From a virus: a DNA stretch of 62,635 bases. A program made the translations under genes and the position numbers. This document shows positions 31,072 through 41,000 of the stretch, one piece after another; positions within the stretch are counted from its first letter, which is position 1; each line of letters opens with the position of its first letter. Location of the stretch: positions 1 to 62,635 of IMG/VR virus record IMGVR_UViG_3300042888_003244. The stretch is one strand, 5' to 3'. Below the pieces are notes generated by a model. It saw only the letters and a list, made by a program, of their open reading frames with translations. It did not search any database and was not told the DNA's origin.

Positions 31072-31887
31072 ATGTTACTAAAAGTAGGATCAAAAGGAGA
31101 TGACGTAAAGTCACTTCAGGAAAAGCTGGGACTTACAGCTGACGGCTCGTTCGGACCTGGAACAGAGAAAGCCGTAAAAGAATGGCAAGCAAAAAACGGA
31201 TTGACGGCAGACGGAGTTATCGGTGATAAAAGCTGGCAACTTTTGGCTTTATTCGGAACAAAAAAAGAAGAGGTTGTAATACCTGCAAGTGAATTTAAGC
31301 TTGAGGCATTAAAAGGACATCTTCCGGATTCAGTAATCGCTCAGATTCCTGACACAGCAAAAAAATTCAACATTACAAATGTATTGAGACTATCTCACTT
31401 CTTGGCACAATGTGGTCATGAGTCTGGTGGATTCAAAGCGGTTTCTGAAAACCTAAACTATTCTTCTGACGGATTGAAAAAAATATTCGGAAAGTATTTC
31501 CCTGGTGATACTACGGCTTATGCTAGAAACCCGGAAAAGATTGCTTCTAAAGTTTATGCAAACAGAATGGGTAATGGAGACGAAAGTTCTAAAGAAGGAT
31601 TCAAATTCAGAGGTAGAGGATATATCCAGTTGACCGGAAAATCAAACTATCAAGGATTCACAAAATTCATTGGAGAGGATTGCGTAGCAAATCCGGATTT
31701 AGTAGCGACTAAATATCCATTGGCTTCTGCGGCATTCTTTTTTGACTCTAATAAACTATGGTCTATTTGTGATAAAGGTGCAGATGATGCTACCGTAACT
31801 GCAGTTACTAAAAGAGTGAATGGTGGTACTATTGGATTACCGGATAGAATAAAACATTTCAAAGAGTTTTACAACTTACTTAAATAA
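31072..31887 (+). CDS. Endolysin: PG-binding domain + GH19 hydrolase
   Basis: Cell-wall hydrolase for lysis; cleaves the glycan strand of peptidoglycan. 271 residues, starting MLLKVGSKGDDVKSLQ; ATG 31072 is chosen because it begins the classical PG_binding_1 repeat (LQEKLGLTADGSFGPGT ... LTADGVIGDKSW, about 1-60). A linker follows, then the GH19 domain with LAQCGHESGG (catalytic Glu117), RGRGYIQLTG (about 180-189) and a C-terminal TKRVNGGTIGLPDR. There is no signal peptide, so a holin is expected to release it; the candidate is at 15103. A second GH19 domain lies in the tail-tip gene at 1-1386. Confidence 0.92.
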   Translation: MLLKVGSKGDDVKSLQEKLGLTADGSFGPGTEKAVKEWQAKNGLTADGVIGDKSWQLLALFGTKKEEVVIPASEFKLEALKGHLPDSVIAQIPDTAKKFNITNVLRLSHFLAQCGHESGGFKAVSENLNYSSDGLKKIFGKYFPGDTTAYARNPEKIASKVYANRMGNGDESSKEGFKFRGRGYIQLTGKSNYQGFTKFIGEDCVANPDLVATKYPLASAAFFFDSNKLWSICDKGADDATVTAVTKRVNGGTIGLPDRIKHFKEFYNLLK

Positions 31888-31892
31888 AAAAA

Positions 31893-31921
31893 GAAAAGAG
31901 AGCCACAAAGCTCTCTTTTTT
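31893..31921. terminator. Bidirectional hairpin terminator
   Basis: AGAGAGC / GCTCTCT stem with A-run and T-run, between convergent stops at 31887 and 31921. Confidence 0.8.
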
Positions 31922-32583
31922 CATGATAGAATATCTTTTATCTTAGCATCTCTGATTAGAACCTTTGATAGAATTCCTGATTGTTTGTCAATGGCTTCGA
32001 ATATCTTTGTTTTTGAAAAGAATCCATTATAGATTGTGTTGAAATCGTCTTTCATATGTATAAGTTTCAAAAAAAGATTAGGTTGTAATCTTATAATAAA
32101 CTTTTCTACATATTTATCTTCTCTCAACTCTAAAATATAAGCTTGTTCCATTTCTGGTCCAAAATTGAACTCTGATGGTTCAAATCCTAAACTCTTTATA
32201 AAATCTAATACGAATGAATACTTTTCATATCGACATTTGAGTTTTGTTTCTGTGTCGTAGTATGAAAATCTCGAAGGCATCTGATTAAAATCCATTTCGG
32301 TTCCTATATGATATGTGTCATTTTCCAATAGTTCCGAAAGATCAGATTCTCTCCTATCTTCTTTGTTTAAGATATTCTTTTTTTTAACAAAGTGAGATAG
32401 CTTAGTATCAAAAAGAAAATGTGTTTCTCCTGTTTCTTCTGCTCTTTTTTCACATTCGTCGATGAAATATTGATCTATCTCAGATCTTTCATATTCCCAT
32501 GAAGATTCTTCTTGTATAAATCCTTCTGGTTTGCTACCATCGTCTATTTCTATAGTACCATCTGGTAATTGTCTAATATTCAT
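31921..32583 (-). CDS. Hypothetical protein, 220 aa
   Basis: Unrecognised soluble acidic protein with an N-terminal beta segment (IRQLPDGTIEIDDGSKP) and several Glu/Asp-rich helices (EKRAEETGETHF, NKEDRRESDLSELL). Its start overlaps the stop of the upstream 75-residue gene by ATGA, so they are coupled. No catalytic motif or membrane helix recognised. Confidence 0.65.
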   Translation of the reverse strand: MNIRQLPDGTIEIDDGSKPEGFIQEESSWEYERSEIDQYFIDECEKRAEETGETHFLFDTKLSHFVKKKNILNKEDRRESDLSELLENDTYHIGTEMDFNQMPSRFSYYDTETKLKCRYEKYSFVLDFIKSLGFEPSEFNFGPEMEQAYILELREDKYVEKFIIRLQPNLFLKLIHMKDDFNTIYNGFFSKTKIFEAIDKQSGILSKVLIRDAKIKDILS

Positions 32584-32807
32584 GCTAAGGCATAGTTTTT
32601 TTCGTGGTCGAACCTTTCTTTTGAAAAGTCCAATAGAACTTTACACTTCTCATACTCTTCTCTTTCTTCGAAGTAGTACATTATTTTTTCGATAAAATCT
32701 AACGTGTATGGTTTAAAGGATATGTCATAACATTTACCTTTATTGATTCTATCATAAGTGCTATTCATCAAATAGCTGTAGTTGTGCATAACAATTTTAT
32801 CAGTCAT
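32580..32807 (-). CDS. Hypothetical protein, 75 aa
   Basis: Small protein (MTDKIVMHNYSYLM...) with aromatic and charged residues (YYFEEREEYEKCKVLL), probably helical. It overlaps the downstream gene by ATGA and follows the ILDKIS-motif gene by one base, forming a four-gene unit with the nucleotidyltransferase. Function unknown. Confidence 0.6.
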   Translation of the reverse strand: MTDKIVMHNYSYLMNSTYDRINKGKCYDISFKPYTLDFIEKIMYYFEEREEYEKCKVLLDFSKERFDHEKNYALA

Positions 32808-32808
32808 C

Positions 32809-33429
32809 TTATTTATTGCTTTGATTTTTCAAAAAATCTAATTCCTCTTGTGTTATTTTACTCATTCCGTGTTTACTAATCTTATCTAAGATTGAATCTA
32901 CATCGAAACGGTCTTCGTTTTCTTCTACTATTCTTTCAATCTCCGTAGTTTCTTTCTTCATCATTAGGTTGTTCAGTTCCGCTTCTGGGTTTACACTTTC
33001 AAAATCTTTTAACTTAGATTCTAATTCCTCTCTAGAGATTGTCACACCCAATACTTCTACAACATCATCAATCTGTTTACCATATTGTTCATGTATATTA
33101 CTTATTATATTTTCATTTAACTTTTTATCGATTGTCTCAGATGTATAGATACATTTATTTTCTTTGAAAATACAAACAATACTTTTATCCATAAGATAAA
33201 CTACGTTTACAATATTGTAGTCTTTCAGTTTGGTATCTAACATTACTGTGTGATTTACCCTACTAACAAATACCGCTTGACCTTTTTTAATATTAGATAA
33301 TATCTCTTCGAATTGTAATATCATATCTTTCAGAAGCTTTTGGTCTTTGAAATGTTCTTTTATTTTGTCTACAATCTTCGCATATAGGAAGCCTAATATA
33401 AACATAAGTGTTAACGTCATTATACTCAT
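32809..33429 (-). CDS. Membrane-anchored protein with DUF6576-like C-terminal motif, 206 aa
   Basis: N-terminal hydrophobic helix (about 1-20, MSIMTLTLMFILGFLYA) then a coiled-coil/charged cytosolic part. The middle (about 45-140) has beta-strands. The C-terminus is DSILDKISKHGMSKITQEEL, the motif ILDKIS..G...(L/I)T..E..FL known from the C-termini of Bacteroidota membrane proteins. It overlaps the nucleotidyltransferase gene by ATGA. The motif suggests a link with a host membrane complex, which is inference. Confidence 0.65.
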   Translation of the reverse strand: MSIMTLTLMFILGFLYAKIVDKIKEHFKDQKLLKDMILQFEEILSNIKKGQAVFVSRVNHTVMLDTKLKDYNIVNVVYLMDKSIVCIFKENKCIYTSETIDKKLNENIISNIHEQYGKQIDDVVEVLGVTISREELESKLKDFESVNPEAELNNLMMKKETTEIERIVEENEDRFDVDSILDKISKHGMSKITQEELDFLKNQSNK

Positions 33430-34616
33430 AGTGTATTATATATATTTTTTCTGATTTTGATTAGTATTTCATTGACAAAAGATTCATCTACTTTGTCTGG
33501 AAGGTTTGAGTTCGCGAACAGCTCGTCGATTTCTACGATTTCTGCCTCTACTTGATCAATAAGAGTCTGTAGGTCAATCTTTCCTTTTCTGATGTCGATT
33601 AGTTCTTGAGCATTTTCTCTACGAACGTTGATACCAAGACCCAATGCGATTTCTCTTGCCATATCCATAAGTCTTCGGGAGTGCATCATGTTCTTACCGT
33701 CGATTTTTTGACCGTGAGATTTAACATCAACCCATCTTGCATCATTTTTATTTACTAACCAATCTTCATAAGACTTATAATCTTTACAGTGTTCGGAATA
33801 ACCATCTTTATTATAAACAATATTACAGATTGGAGTTTCATCTTTTGGAATAGAAGAAAGTCTAAGAGCATTTGACTCAGCAACGTTATCACCTTCACCA
33901 GTCTTTACAAGTCCTTTATAACCAAATCCCATTGAGTGACCTTCTTCTTTTCTCCATGCTTTAGCTTTTTCCCTCAAGTCTTCTGGAATCCTTTCATTAA
34001 AACAGTTGTTAGCATCTGTATCAAAATAAACAGCATATGAATCTCTAGCATTTGGTACATTTACAACTCCACAGAACTTTTCTTCAAACCCCTTATCAGA
34101 GTTCCATTTTTTCCAAGGAATAGATTTTGGTCCTTCAATCACATAAACAAAGTCGAGTACATCTTTACGAGTTACTTTATCTTTTTCCCAGTTTTGTTTT
34201 TTGTTTTGACCTTTTGCTTTTTGGATTTGCATTTTACCATAACCACCAAAAGATTTGGCACACACTTTGGTGATGAATTTATCTCTGTTATCTAAGATAA
34301 GGTCGAAGATAGGATCTTTATAGATGATACAATCTTCTGGTGTGTTTAGAAGTTCTAATACGGTTGGATTATTGCTAGAAAGTAGTTGTAGAAATCTTTT
34401 GATTTCATAGATTACGGTATCATTTGTATCGTCGTTGATTTGTTCTTTGTAGTTGAATCCAAAGATGTCTTCTTGTGATTGAATGAATACACCTGCGTAG
34501 TCTGTATCGGATGTTTCAATGTTTGTTCCATATGCATGTGATCCTCTAATAACGAGTAGTAGTGGTTTTGCGTTTGGAGACTTTTCTTCGATGAATCTAA
34601 ATAGTTCTTCTTTCAT
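33426..34616 (-). CDS. RlaP-type nucleotidyltransferase (RNA repair pathway)
   Basis: Pol beta-fold nucleotidyltransferase; the family (RlaP) is named after RNA-repair gene contexts. 396 residues. The active-site block GSHAYGTNIETSDTDYAGVF is at 25-44, with Gly25-Ser26 and the catalytic Asp37 and Asp39; a third acidic residue would lie further on. A long helical C-terminal part carries SRRLMDMAREIALGLG. It heads a four-gene minus-strand unit. In RNA-repair contexts such enzymes accompany ligases, phosphatases or the cREC family, and a cREC gene is at 13387. The exact substrate is not determinable here. Confidence 0.8.
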   Translation of the reverse strand: MKEELFRFIEEKSPNAKPLLLVIRGSHAYGTNIETSDTDYAGVFIQSQEDIFGFNYKEQINDDTNDTVIYEIKRFLQLLSSNNPTVLELLNTPEDCIIYKDPIFDLILDNRDKFITKVCAKSFGGYGKMQIQKAKGQNKKQNWEKDKVTRKDVLDFVYVIEGPKSIPWKKWNSDKGFEEKFCGVVNVPNARDSYAVYFDTDANNCFNERIPEDLREKAKAWRKEEGHSMGFGYKGLVKTGEGDNVAESNALRLSSIPKDETPICNIVYNKDGYSEHCKDYKSYEDWLVNKNDARWVDVKSHGQKIDGKNMMHSRRLMDMAREIALGLGINVRRENAQELIDIRKGKIDLQTLIDQVEAEIVEIDELFANSNLPDKVDESFVNEILIKIRKNIYNTL

Positions 34617-34679
34617 TTTCTTTATTTATTCTACAAATGTAGTGATTAAAACTGAAATAAAAATAAAGCAACATTAAAA

Positions 34680-34690
34680 TTTAATATATA
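34680..34690 (+). promoter_or_regulatory. Late-type promoter motif TTTAATATATA for fibre genes
   Basis: Exact plus-strand copy, 21 bases before ATG 34712. Confidence 0.6.
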
Positions 34691-34711
34691 CCAAAAAAGA
34701 ATAAAACTCAT

Positions 34712-35860
34712 ATGTCTACACAGAGTTATAATACGGGCAACACAATATATGATAGTAATGGTGGTAATCAAAACGTTGTTGCGGACTATGCTTATATTTC
34801 AGATTTACTTGCCAATATACCTGATAATAATACAAACTTAATTGATGCAAAAGACGTTAGGGATGCGGTTTGGACTTTATGGAATAGAATTGAAGATATA
34901 AATATAGGTTTATCCTCTTCTGGAATAAACATATATGCAACTGGATCAGGAACATTTTCGGCAGATTTAAGATATGATAGAACACGTCTATCTAGTGCAG
35001 CACCTGTCGGTGGTGTTCCAACTGGATCAACATTTAGTGGAACTCTTCAGGATGTTTTTGATAGAATATTTTATCCATATACAGCACCAACGTGTGCTTT
35101 GAGTGGTGGTAGTACTAGACAATTTGGTTCGAATACTTCGGTAACATTGAGTTTCACTCTTAATAAATTTGAAAAGCCTGTGACTGCAGTATCTATACAA
35201 CTTCTTTCTGGAACATCACCGATAACACCAATACCTTCTGTGATAACTCAGAACAATACAAATCCTGCTAGTTTTGGTCCAAGTACTTTGTCTACCACTC
35301 CAGCATCTATTGTTACTTATGCTACACATAGTGCAACACCAACATCACTCAGTGAATCTAATACATACAATCTTACTATAGGTGATGGTCAAGCTTCCGC
35401 TGGTGCGTCAACTACCGTTACTTGGATGAACTATTTATATTATGGTACTTTAAATTTGAGTACACTTTCGGGTAATCCGAATCCTGATTTAACCGTAAGG
35501 CCCGATGGTAGCAATAGTGCAGCCGTTGCATCATCCATAGTGCAGATAACTGCAGCAATAGATAGCAATACCGTTAAGGCGACTGCCAATACGTATGATA
35601 GAGTTTTGGTATCAAAAGTTTTTGCAACCAGTAGAACACTTAGTTTGGCGGACTATGCTGCCGGTAATAACTATCTTTTCTTTGCTTGGCCTACATTGTT
35701 TGGAACACCTACTTTTAAAATAAATGGATTGTCGAATAGTGCATTTACTAAAGTTAAAAGTGGTTTTGTATTCACAAATGAAAATGGATTCTCAGGAGTA
35801 AATTATGATGTTTGGATAAGTAATACTGTCTATGGAACATCTACAATAAATATAAGTTAA
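34712..35860 (+). CDS. Virion structural protein, fibre- or whisker-like, 382 aa
   Basis: Low-complexity, Ser/Thr/Asn-rich beta protein. Residues about 1-60 contain IDAKDVRDAVWTLWNRIED, a pattern frequent near the N-terminus of phage fibre and whisker proteins. After a Gly-rich stretch come two beta-sandwich-like segments (CALSGGSTRQFGSNTSVTLS ...). The composition and coding style match the fibre gene that follows, 19 bases away. It has its own promoter motif. Attachment role is inferred; no receptor-binding tip can be identified. Confidence 0.65.
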   Translation: MSTQSYNTGNTIYDSNGGNQNVVADYAYISDLLANIPDNNTNLIDAKDVRDAVWTLWNRIEDINIGLSSSGINIYATGSGTFSADLRYDRTRLSSAAPVGGVPTGSTFSGTLQDVFDRIFYPYTAPTCALSGGSTRQFGSNTSVTLSFTLNKFEKPVTAVSIQLLSGTSPITPIPSVITQNNTNPASFGPSTLSTTPASIVTYATHSATPTSLSESNTYNLTIGDGQASAGASTTVTWMNYLYYGTLNLSTLSGNPNPDLTVRPDGSNSAAVASSIVQITAAIDSNTVKATANTYDRVLVSKVFATSRTLSLADYAAGNNYLFFAWPTLFGTPTFKINGLSNSAFTKVKSGFVFTNENGFSGVNYDVWISNTVYGTSTINIS

Positions 35861-35879
35861 AAAAATAAGATAAAGATAT

Positions 35880-37223
35880 ATGCCAACTCAAAACGTAGGT
35901 ACACTAGTAGGGGCTGCGATAAGGCCAATAGATGATGCAATGCCGATTGCTTCTGCATTTTCTTTTGAAATAAATGGAGGACATCACCAAGTTGCCACTT
36001 TGGTTGCTAGAGATGCCATAATTGTTCAAAGAAGACAATGGGGGATGTTGTGTACGGTTTATAACGATTCAACTTCTACAAACAATGCAACATACCAACT
36101 TAAATATGGACATAACAATGGTAGTACCAATACTATGGATAACGCAAACTGGGTAGTTTTCTCAGGTGGTGGCGGTGCCGGTGGAAGTGCAAACTGGGTA
36201 GATCCTGTTCTTTCTGTTACAATGAGTACTCCTGGAATTTCGGCAGACGGAGATAGATATTTGGTTGGATTGGATGAGACTGCTTCGTTATCTGGTAGTT
36301 TTGCCACACTTACTAATACTGGATATGTTGGAAACTTAGTTGGTGGATATATTGCTGAATATAACTCTAGTATAAGCAATTGGGTAACTACATTACCAAC
36401 CGATGGGATGACTCTAAGAGTCAATGATCAAGACAACTCATTTTATAGATATGAAGGAACTTATTCTACTGGTCAATGGTACAAAGAAAGAGTCAATCAA
36501 GTAAGATATCTTTCTGCGATTAGTGCAAATGGTGTTGATTATACTATAACCACTAATGATTTTTTTGAATACTCTACTGAAGTTGTATATTTAGTTCAGT
36601 TTGGAACTGCTAACTCAGGAAGTACAGCTTCATTAAATATAAATGGTTTAGGTCAAACAAACATGAGAAAACAGAACGCACTTGGACTTTCTGATTTTTC
36701 TAAAAACGATTTGAATATTGTTGGAGTTTACAATCTTATATATGATGGAACTATTTTTAGAGTTGATCAACAAGCCGGAGAAGGTGGTGCTTTTACTTTA
36801 AAGTATAGGATTATCGATTCTGAAAGAATTGAAGTTCCTGCATATTCTGAATATTTACTTTATGGTGATTTAGAAGTAAATGGTATATTAGATATCAATG
36901 CTACTGGAAAAGTTGTTTTGGTAAATGGTGGATTGAATGTAAATGGTGGTACGGTTTCTAACTCAGGAAATATAGAATTTGTAACCGTTCCTCAGGCAGC
37001 ATCGACTGGAGTTGCTGGATATGTTCCAAAATGGGCATCTACTACTGCAATATCTGCAACTTCTTCTATACAGGATAGTGGAACAAAAGTTACTTTGAGC
37101 TCTGTTTTGAATTTGACACCAAGTAGTCAACCTGCAACTGCTGCGGCTGGAGATATATACTTTGATAGTGGTACTAATAAGTTAAGAGCATATGATGGTT
37201 CTGGTTGGAACGATCTTTGGTAA
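35880..37223 (+). CDS. Tail fibre-like protein, 447 aa
   Basis: Beta-rich, Gly/Asn/Ser/Thr-rich protein. It contains a block of trimeric-fibre type near the C-terminus (VAGYVPKWASTTAISATSS, then DIYFDSGTNKLRAYDGSGW). A second block (SFYRYEGTYSTGQWYKERVN) and repeated short Gly-Asn motifs such as VNGGLNVNGGTVSNSGN lie upstream. Expected role: host-surface recognition at the baseplate or fibre tip. Adjacent to the 382-residue fibre-like gene in one operon; ends at a bidirectional terminator. Confidence 0.7.
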   Translation: MPTQNVGTLVGAAIRPIDDAMPIASAFSFEINGGHHQVATLVARDAIIVQRRQWGMLCTVYNDSTSTNNATYQLKYGHNNGSTNTMDNANWVVFSGGGGAGGSANWVDPVLSVTMSTPGISADGDRYLVGLDETASLSGSFATLTNTGYVGNLVGGYIAEYNSSISNWVTTLPTDGMTLRVNDQDNSFYRYEGTYSTGQWYKERVNQVRYLSAISANGVDYTITTNDFFEYSTEVVYLVQFGTANSGSTASLNINGLGQTNMRKQNALGLSDFSKNDLNIVGVYNLIYDGTIFRVDQQAGEGGAFTLKYRIIDSERIEVPAYSEYLLYGDLEVNGILDINATGKVVLVNGGLNVNGGTVSNSGNIEFVTVPQAASTGVAGYVPKWASTTAISATSSIQDSGTKVTLSSVLNLTPSSQPATAAAGDIYFDSGTNKLRAYDGSGWNDLW

Positions 37224-37224
37224 T

Positions 37225-37257
37225 AAAAAAAGTCCTTCATTTGAAGGACTTTTTTTA
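37225..37257. terminator. Bidirectional hairpin terminator
   Basis: AAAAAGTCCTTCA / TGAAGGACTTTTTTT between convergent stops at 37223 and 37255. Confidence 0.85.
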
Positions 37258-37515
37258 TGATATTATTTTAATAATATTTTCTAAGGAAAAACCATCTAAT
37301 GGTTTGCCACCATTTTTAAGGTAGTCTCCATAGATGTTGTTATAGTCATCTATAGTATAGAACTTTGAATCTAAGTCACAAAATATAACTGTAGTATCGT
37401 GTGCATTCACCGTTTTATTCTGAAGTCCTGTCTCTCCGTATCCTGGTCCCATAGGTCCAATCAGTTCGGTTCCGTTTACTTCTTCTTTTATGAAATCTTC
37501 AAATCTTTTAATCAT
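37255..37515 (-). CDS. Leader-bearing hypothetical protein, 86 aa
   Basis: Begins MIKRFEDFIKEEVNG, a clean match to the shared leader (I-K-E). ATG 37515 is the third of three in-frame ATGs (37524, 37518, 37515) and best fits the leader. The mature part is 75 residues with Gly-Pro-rich start (GPMGPGYGETG) and a beta stretch TVIFCDLDSKFYT. It overlaps the stop of the upstream gene by eight bases, so the two are coupled. Function unknown. Confidence 0.65.
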   Translation of the reverse strand: MIKRFEDFIKEEVNGTELIGPMGPGYGETGLQNKTVNAHDTTVIFCDLDSKFYTIDDYNNIYGDYLKNGGKPLDGFSLENIIKIIS

Positions 37516-37972
37516 CATCCCCATTACTTGCTTCTATTTTTTCAAAGTATTCGTCTTGTTCTTGAAGAGAATATTCGTCTTTTTTGATATTGTATATTAT
37601 GTTGTACAAAAATCTGTCATCTAATCTATGTTTTTCACCACCTTTCATTGTTATGGTACATACATCGTCTTCAAAAACATTTTCAATCTTACTTATTTGA
37701 AGTCCAAACTTTCCATATTTGTCGTGAAGATTACATATAACTATTCTTTTTTCCTTTAAAAGGTCGTCTATTCTAGAATATGTCGAATTCTTTGATAGAT
37801 ACATGAAATCTTTCATGTAGTCCTCTCTTGTATGCTGATAGAGGTTCAGGAAATTTATTTCCTTATCAGAAAGCTTCTTGCTGCTGTTTATCTTATCTAA
37901 GATACGGTTCAGCTCTATTTCTTTAATAGATTCGCCGAGAAGGTAATACTTTATGAGTTTTTTTATTTTCAT
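37508..37972 (-). CDS. Leader-bearing protein with DUF6576-like motif, 154 aa
   Basis: Starts MKIKKLIKYYLLGESIKE (leader-like with L-G-E). ATG 37972 is chosen; an earlier in-frame ATG at 37993 overlaps the promoter motif. Residues about 20-42 carry NRILDKINSSKKLSDKEINF, close to the ILDKIS..G...LT..E..FL motif found in two other genes here. The remaining alpha/beta part includes CNLHDKYGKFGLQISK and an acidic tail. It overlaps the next gene. Function unknown. Confidence 0.65.
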   Translation of the reverse strand: MKIKKLIKYYLLGESIKEIELNRILDKINSSKKLSDKEINFLNLYQHTREDYMKDFMYLSKNSTYSRIDDLLKEKRIVICNLHDKYGKFGLQISKIENVFEDDVCTITMKGGEKHRLDDRFLYNIIYNIKKDEYSLQEQDEYFEKIEASNGDDD

Positions 37973-37992
37973 GTCGCTATTATTTTCTATCA

Positions 37993-38003
37993 TATATATT
38001 AAG
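37993..38003 (-). promoter_or_regulatory. Promoter motif variant CTTAATATATA
   Basis: One mismatch from the recurring 11-mer, 20 bases before ATG 37972. Confidence 0.5.
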
Positions 38004-38052
38004 AAGTGTAAACGATTTTTATATATAGTTTATACTAAAATTATATAATCTA

Positions 38053-41000
38053 ATGGATCAAAAGTTACTTAGTGCATTAAACAATTTATCCGAAGGCCTG
38101 GAGGCCATCGCAGAGGCACTTAAAGAAAGTGGGGGTAGTGGTAATAAATCTGCCACTACTTCCGCACTACAAGGTGGAAGTTTTACTAAAGAGATTCAGG
38201 AAATAAATGTTGGTGTCAAGCAATTGATGAAAGATTCTAAACAGATTCTGAAGAACCAAGAAACTATAATAAGTTTATCTAAGAAGTCTGCAGGTGATAA
38301 AAAGAGTGACTTTGAAAAGGCGGGTGGTGATAAGAAGAAAGAAAGCCAGATTAAAAAAGGTATTGGAACTATATTGCTTATTGCAGTTGCTGTACTTGCC
38401 ATAGGAATGGCATTTAAACTTGTTGGTAAAATTGATTTTCTATCGGTTGTAGGTTTAGGATTAGCCATGTTGATAATGTCTGAGGCGTTTGTAAAAATAG
38501 CCAAAACAAAAATGACTATAAAAGAGGCTGCTATTGCATCACTTGCAATGGTTATGATGGCAATTGCCGTTACTCTTTCATCATGGGTATTAAAAATGAT
38601 TAGTCCAATCGGAATAGCACAGTTACTAACGGGTATTGCAATAACTGCAATGTTTTATATTATGGCTCCTAAATTCGCGATGTTATTGAATGCTGTTAAT
38701 AATAGCTTCAAAAAAGTGAGTTATGCAGACATAATCAAAGTTACTGTAATCTTAGTTGCTATGTCTGTGGCGATAACTCTTTCATCATGGGTATTGAGAT
38801 TAATCACACCATTGAGTCTTGGACAGATTATAACGGGTATTGGTATAACCGTGATGTTCTATGTTGTGTCTAACTTTTTACCTAAGCTTGCCATTTCGGT
38901 AATCGCGGTTAGTAAAATAATGAGTAAAAAAGACTTGGCGTTGTTGCCAATCATGTTGGTTGCATTTTCTATTGCGATAACACTTTCGTCATGGATATTG
39001 AGAATGATTGCACCAATGTCGTTTGGACAAATAATAACAGGGATTGCAATAACTGCGATGTTCTGGATTGTATCTAACTTCTTGCCTAAGCTTGCACTTG
39101 CTGTAATCGCGGTTAGTAAAATAATGAGTAAAAAGGACTTAGTTTTACTACCACTTATGATGGTTGCATTTTCTATCGCGATTATGCTTTCTTCTTTAAT
39201 ATTAAAATTGATTCAACCACTATCGTTTGGTCAGATAATAACAACAATAGTTGTTACTGCAGTATTTTGGGCAATTTCGATGTTTTTAACAGATATCGCA
39301 ATTGGTGTTATAATGGTTGATAAAATATTGGGTAAAAATAAAATATGGATGATTCCATTGGTTTATGTTGCGATATCTGCTGCCATAATGGTTGCCGGTT
39401 TCCTTTTCTCGATGACTCCAGAATTGGGTTGGAAACAAATGGTTGGTATTCTATTGATTGGTTTGATATTTGCTGGATTGGCTTATGTTATGCCTGATAT
39501 GGCGATTGGTCTTGTTATCATGGAGAAGGCCTTGGGTAAAGGTAAAATGTGGTTGATTCCTTTGGTTTATGTTGCGATTGCTGCTGCCATAATGGTTTCG
39601 TCTCACATTCTTAATGCTAGTGCTGAAATACCTTGGATGAAGCTACTTAACATATTGGTATTCTCTGTTGTATTAGTGATTGCAGTTGCTTTAATCGGAT
39701 TACTATCTTTACTTTTAGTCAAAGTTATTGGATTAACCACTATACTAAAAGGATCTCTTTGTATTGTGGCTATAGCCACTTCAATAATGTTGGCATCATG
39801 GCTTCTTACTAAGGGTAGTTATAAAAAATATCCTGATTGGAAATGGGTACTTTTTGCAGCATTGGCAATTGTGGTATTTGGTTTAATAGGATGGTTATTG
39901 ATGAAGATTGGTAGTCTCAGTACGTATATAAAGGGTGGTATTGCCATATTGGCGGTTGCTACTACTATTATGTTGACTTCGCATATAATAAATGCTGGAA
40001 ACTATAAAAAATATCCTAAACTGGCTTGGTCTCTAGGTGTTGGTGCTGCATTGTTGGCATTTGGTTTGGCTGCGGTTGGATTGGGGTTAGTGATGATGTT
40101 TGATGGTGGTTTATCTCTTTTATTAGGTTCTCTTGGTATTTTAGGAGTATCTGCAACTATAGTTGCTGCCTCACACATACTTGCTCAGGGTAAATATGGT
40201 AAATTTCCTTCACTTGGATGGTCTGTTTCTGTTGGTTTAGCATTGGCTGCCTTTGGTGGTGGAATGGTTCTTTTGGGTGGTCTTATAATAGCATCTTTTG
40301 GTATTGGTGGTCTTATGCTTGCAGCAGGTGCTAAGGCTGTTTTGAAGGTCGCAGAAACTATAGTAAAGTCATCACACATATTAGCCAAAGGAAATTGGAA
40401 AAAGGGTCCTACGGTTGAATGGGCATCGGGAGTTGCAATTGCACTTGGTGCTTTTGCACCAATCTATAGTATGTTGTTGGAAAACGCACCTGGACTTTTC
40501 AGTGCGGGTGGTGGTGTTGGTCCAGACGATTTTGCAAGGGCCATAGTAACCGTTAGTAAGGGTATAATGACTGCAGCGGCTGAATTCGCCTCTCCTAAGA
40601 ATAAAAGTGTTTGGAAAGGTGGACCTACACAAGCTTGGGCGACTGGTGTTGGTATAGCATTAGGTGCATTCGCCCCAGTTTATATGATGTTGCTTAACAA
40701 TGCACCTGGTATATTCAGTAAGGGTGGTGGTGTCGGACCTGAAGATTTTGCAAAGGCAGTTATGACGGTTTCTAGAGGTATAATAGCAGCTGCTGGAGTA
40801 TTTGCGTTAAATACCGCACAATTCGAAGAAGGTAAATATCCTTCTGTTAAATGGGGTCAAGGTGTAGGTGCTGCACTTAATGCCTTTGCTCCTGTATTTA
40901 CCGCGTTGAGTAAAGATACTGGTTGGTTTACATCGGGTGATGAGGTTATAACCAACATGGTAAGTGGTGTCATTAGACTAGCGGGTGCCATCGTCACAGT

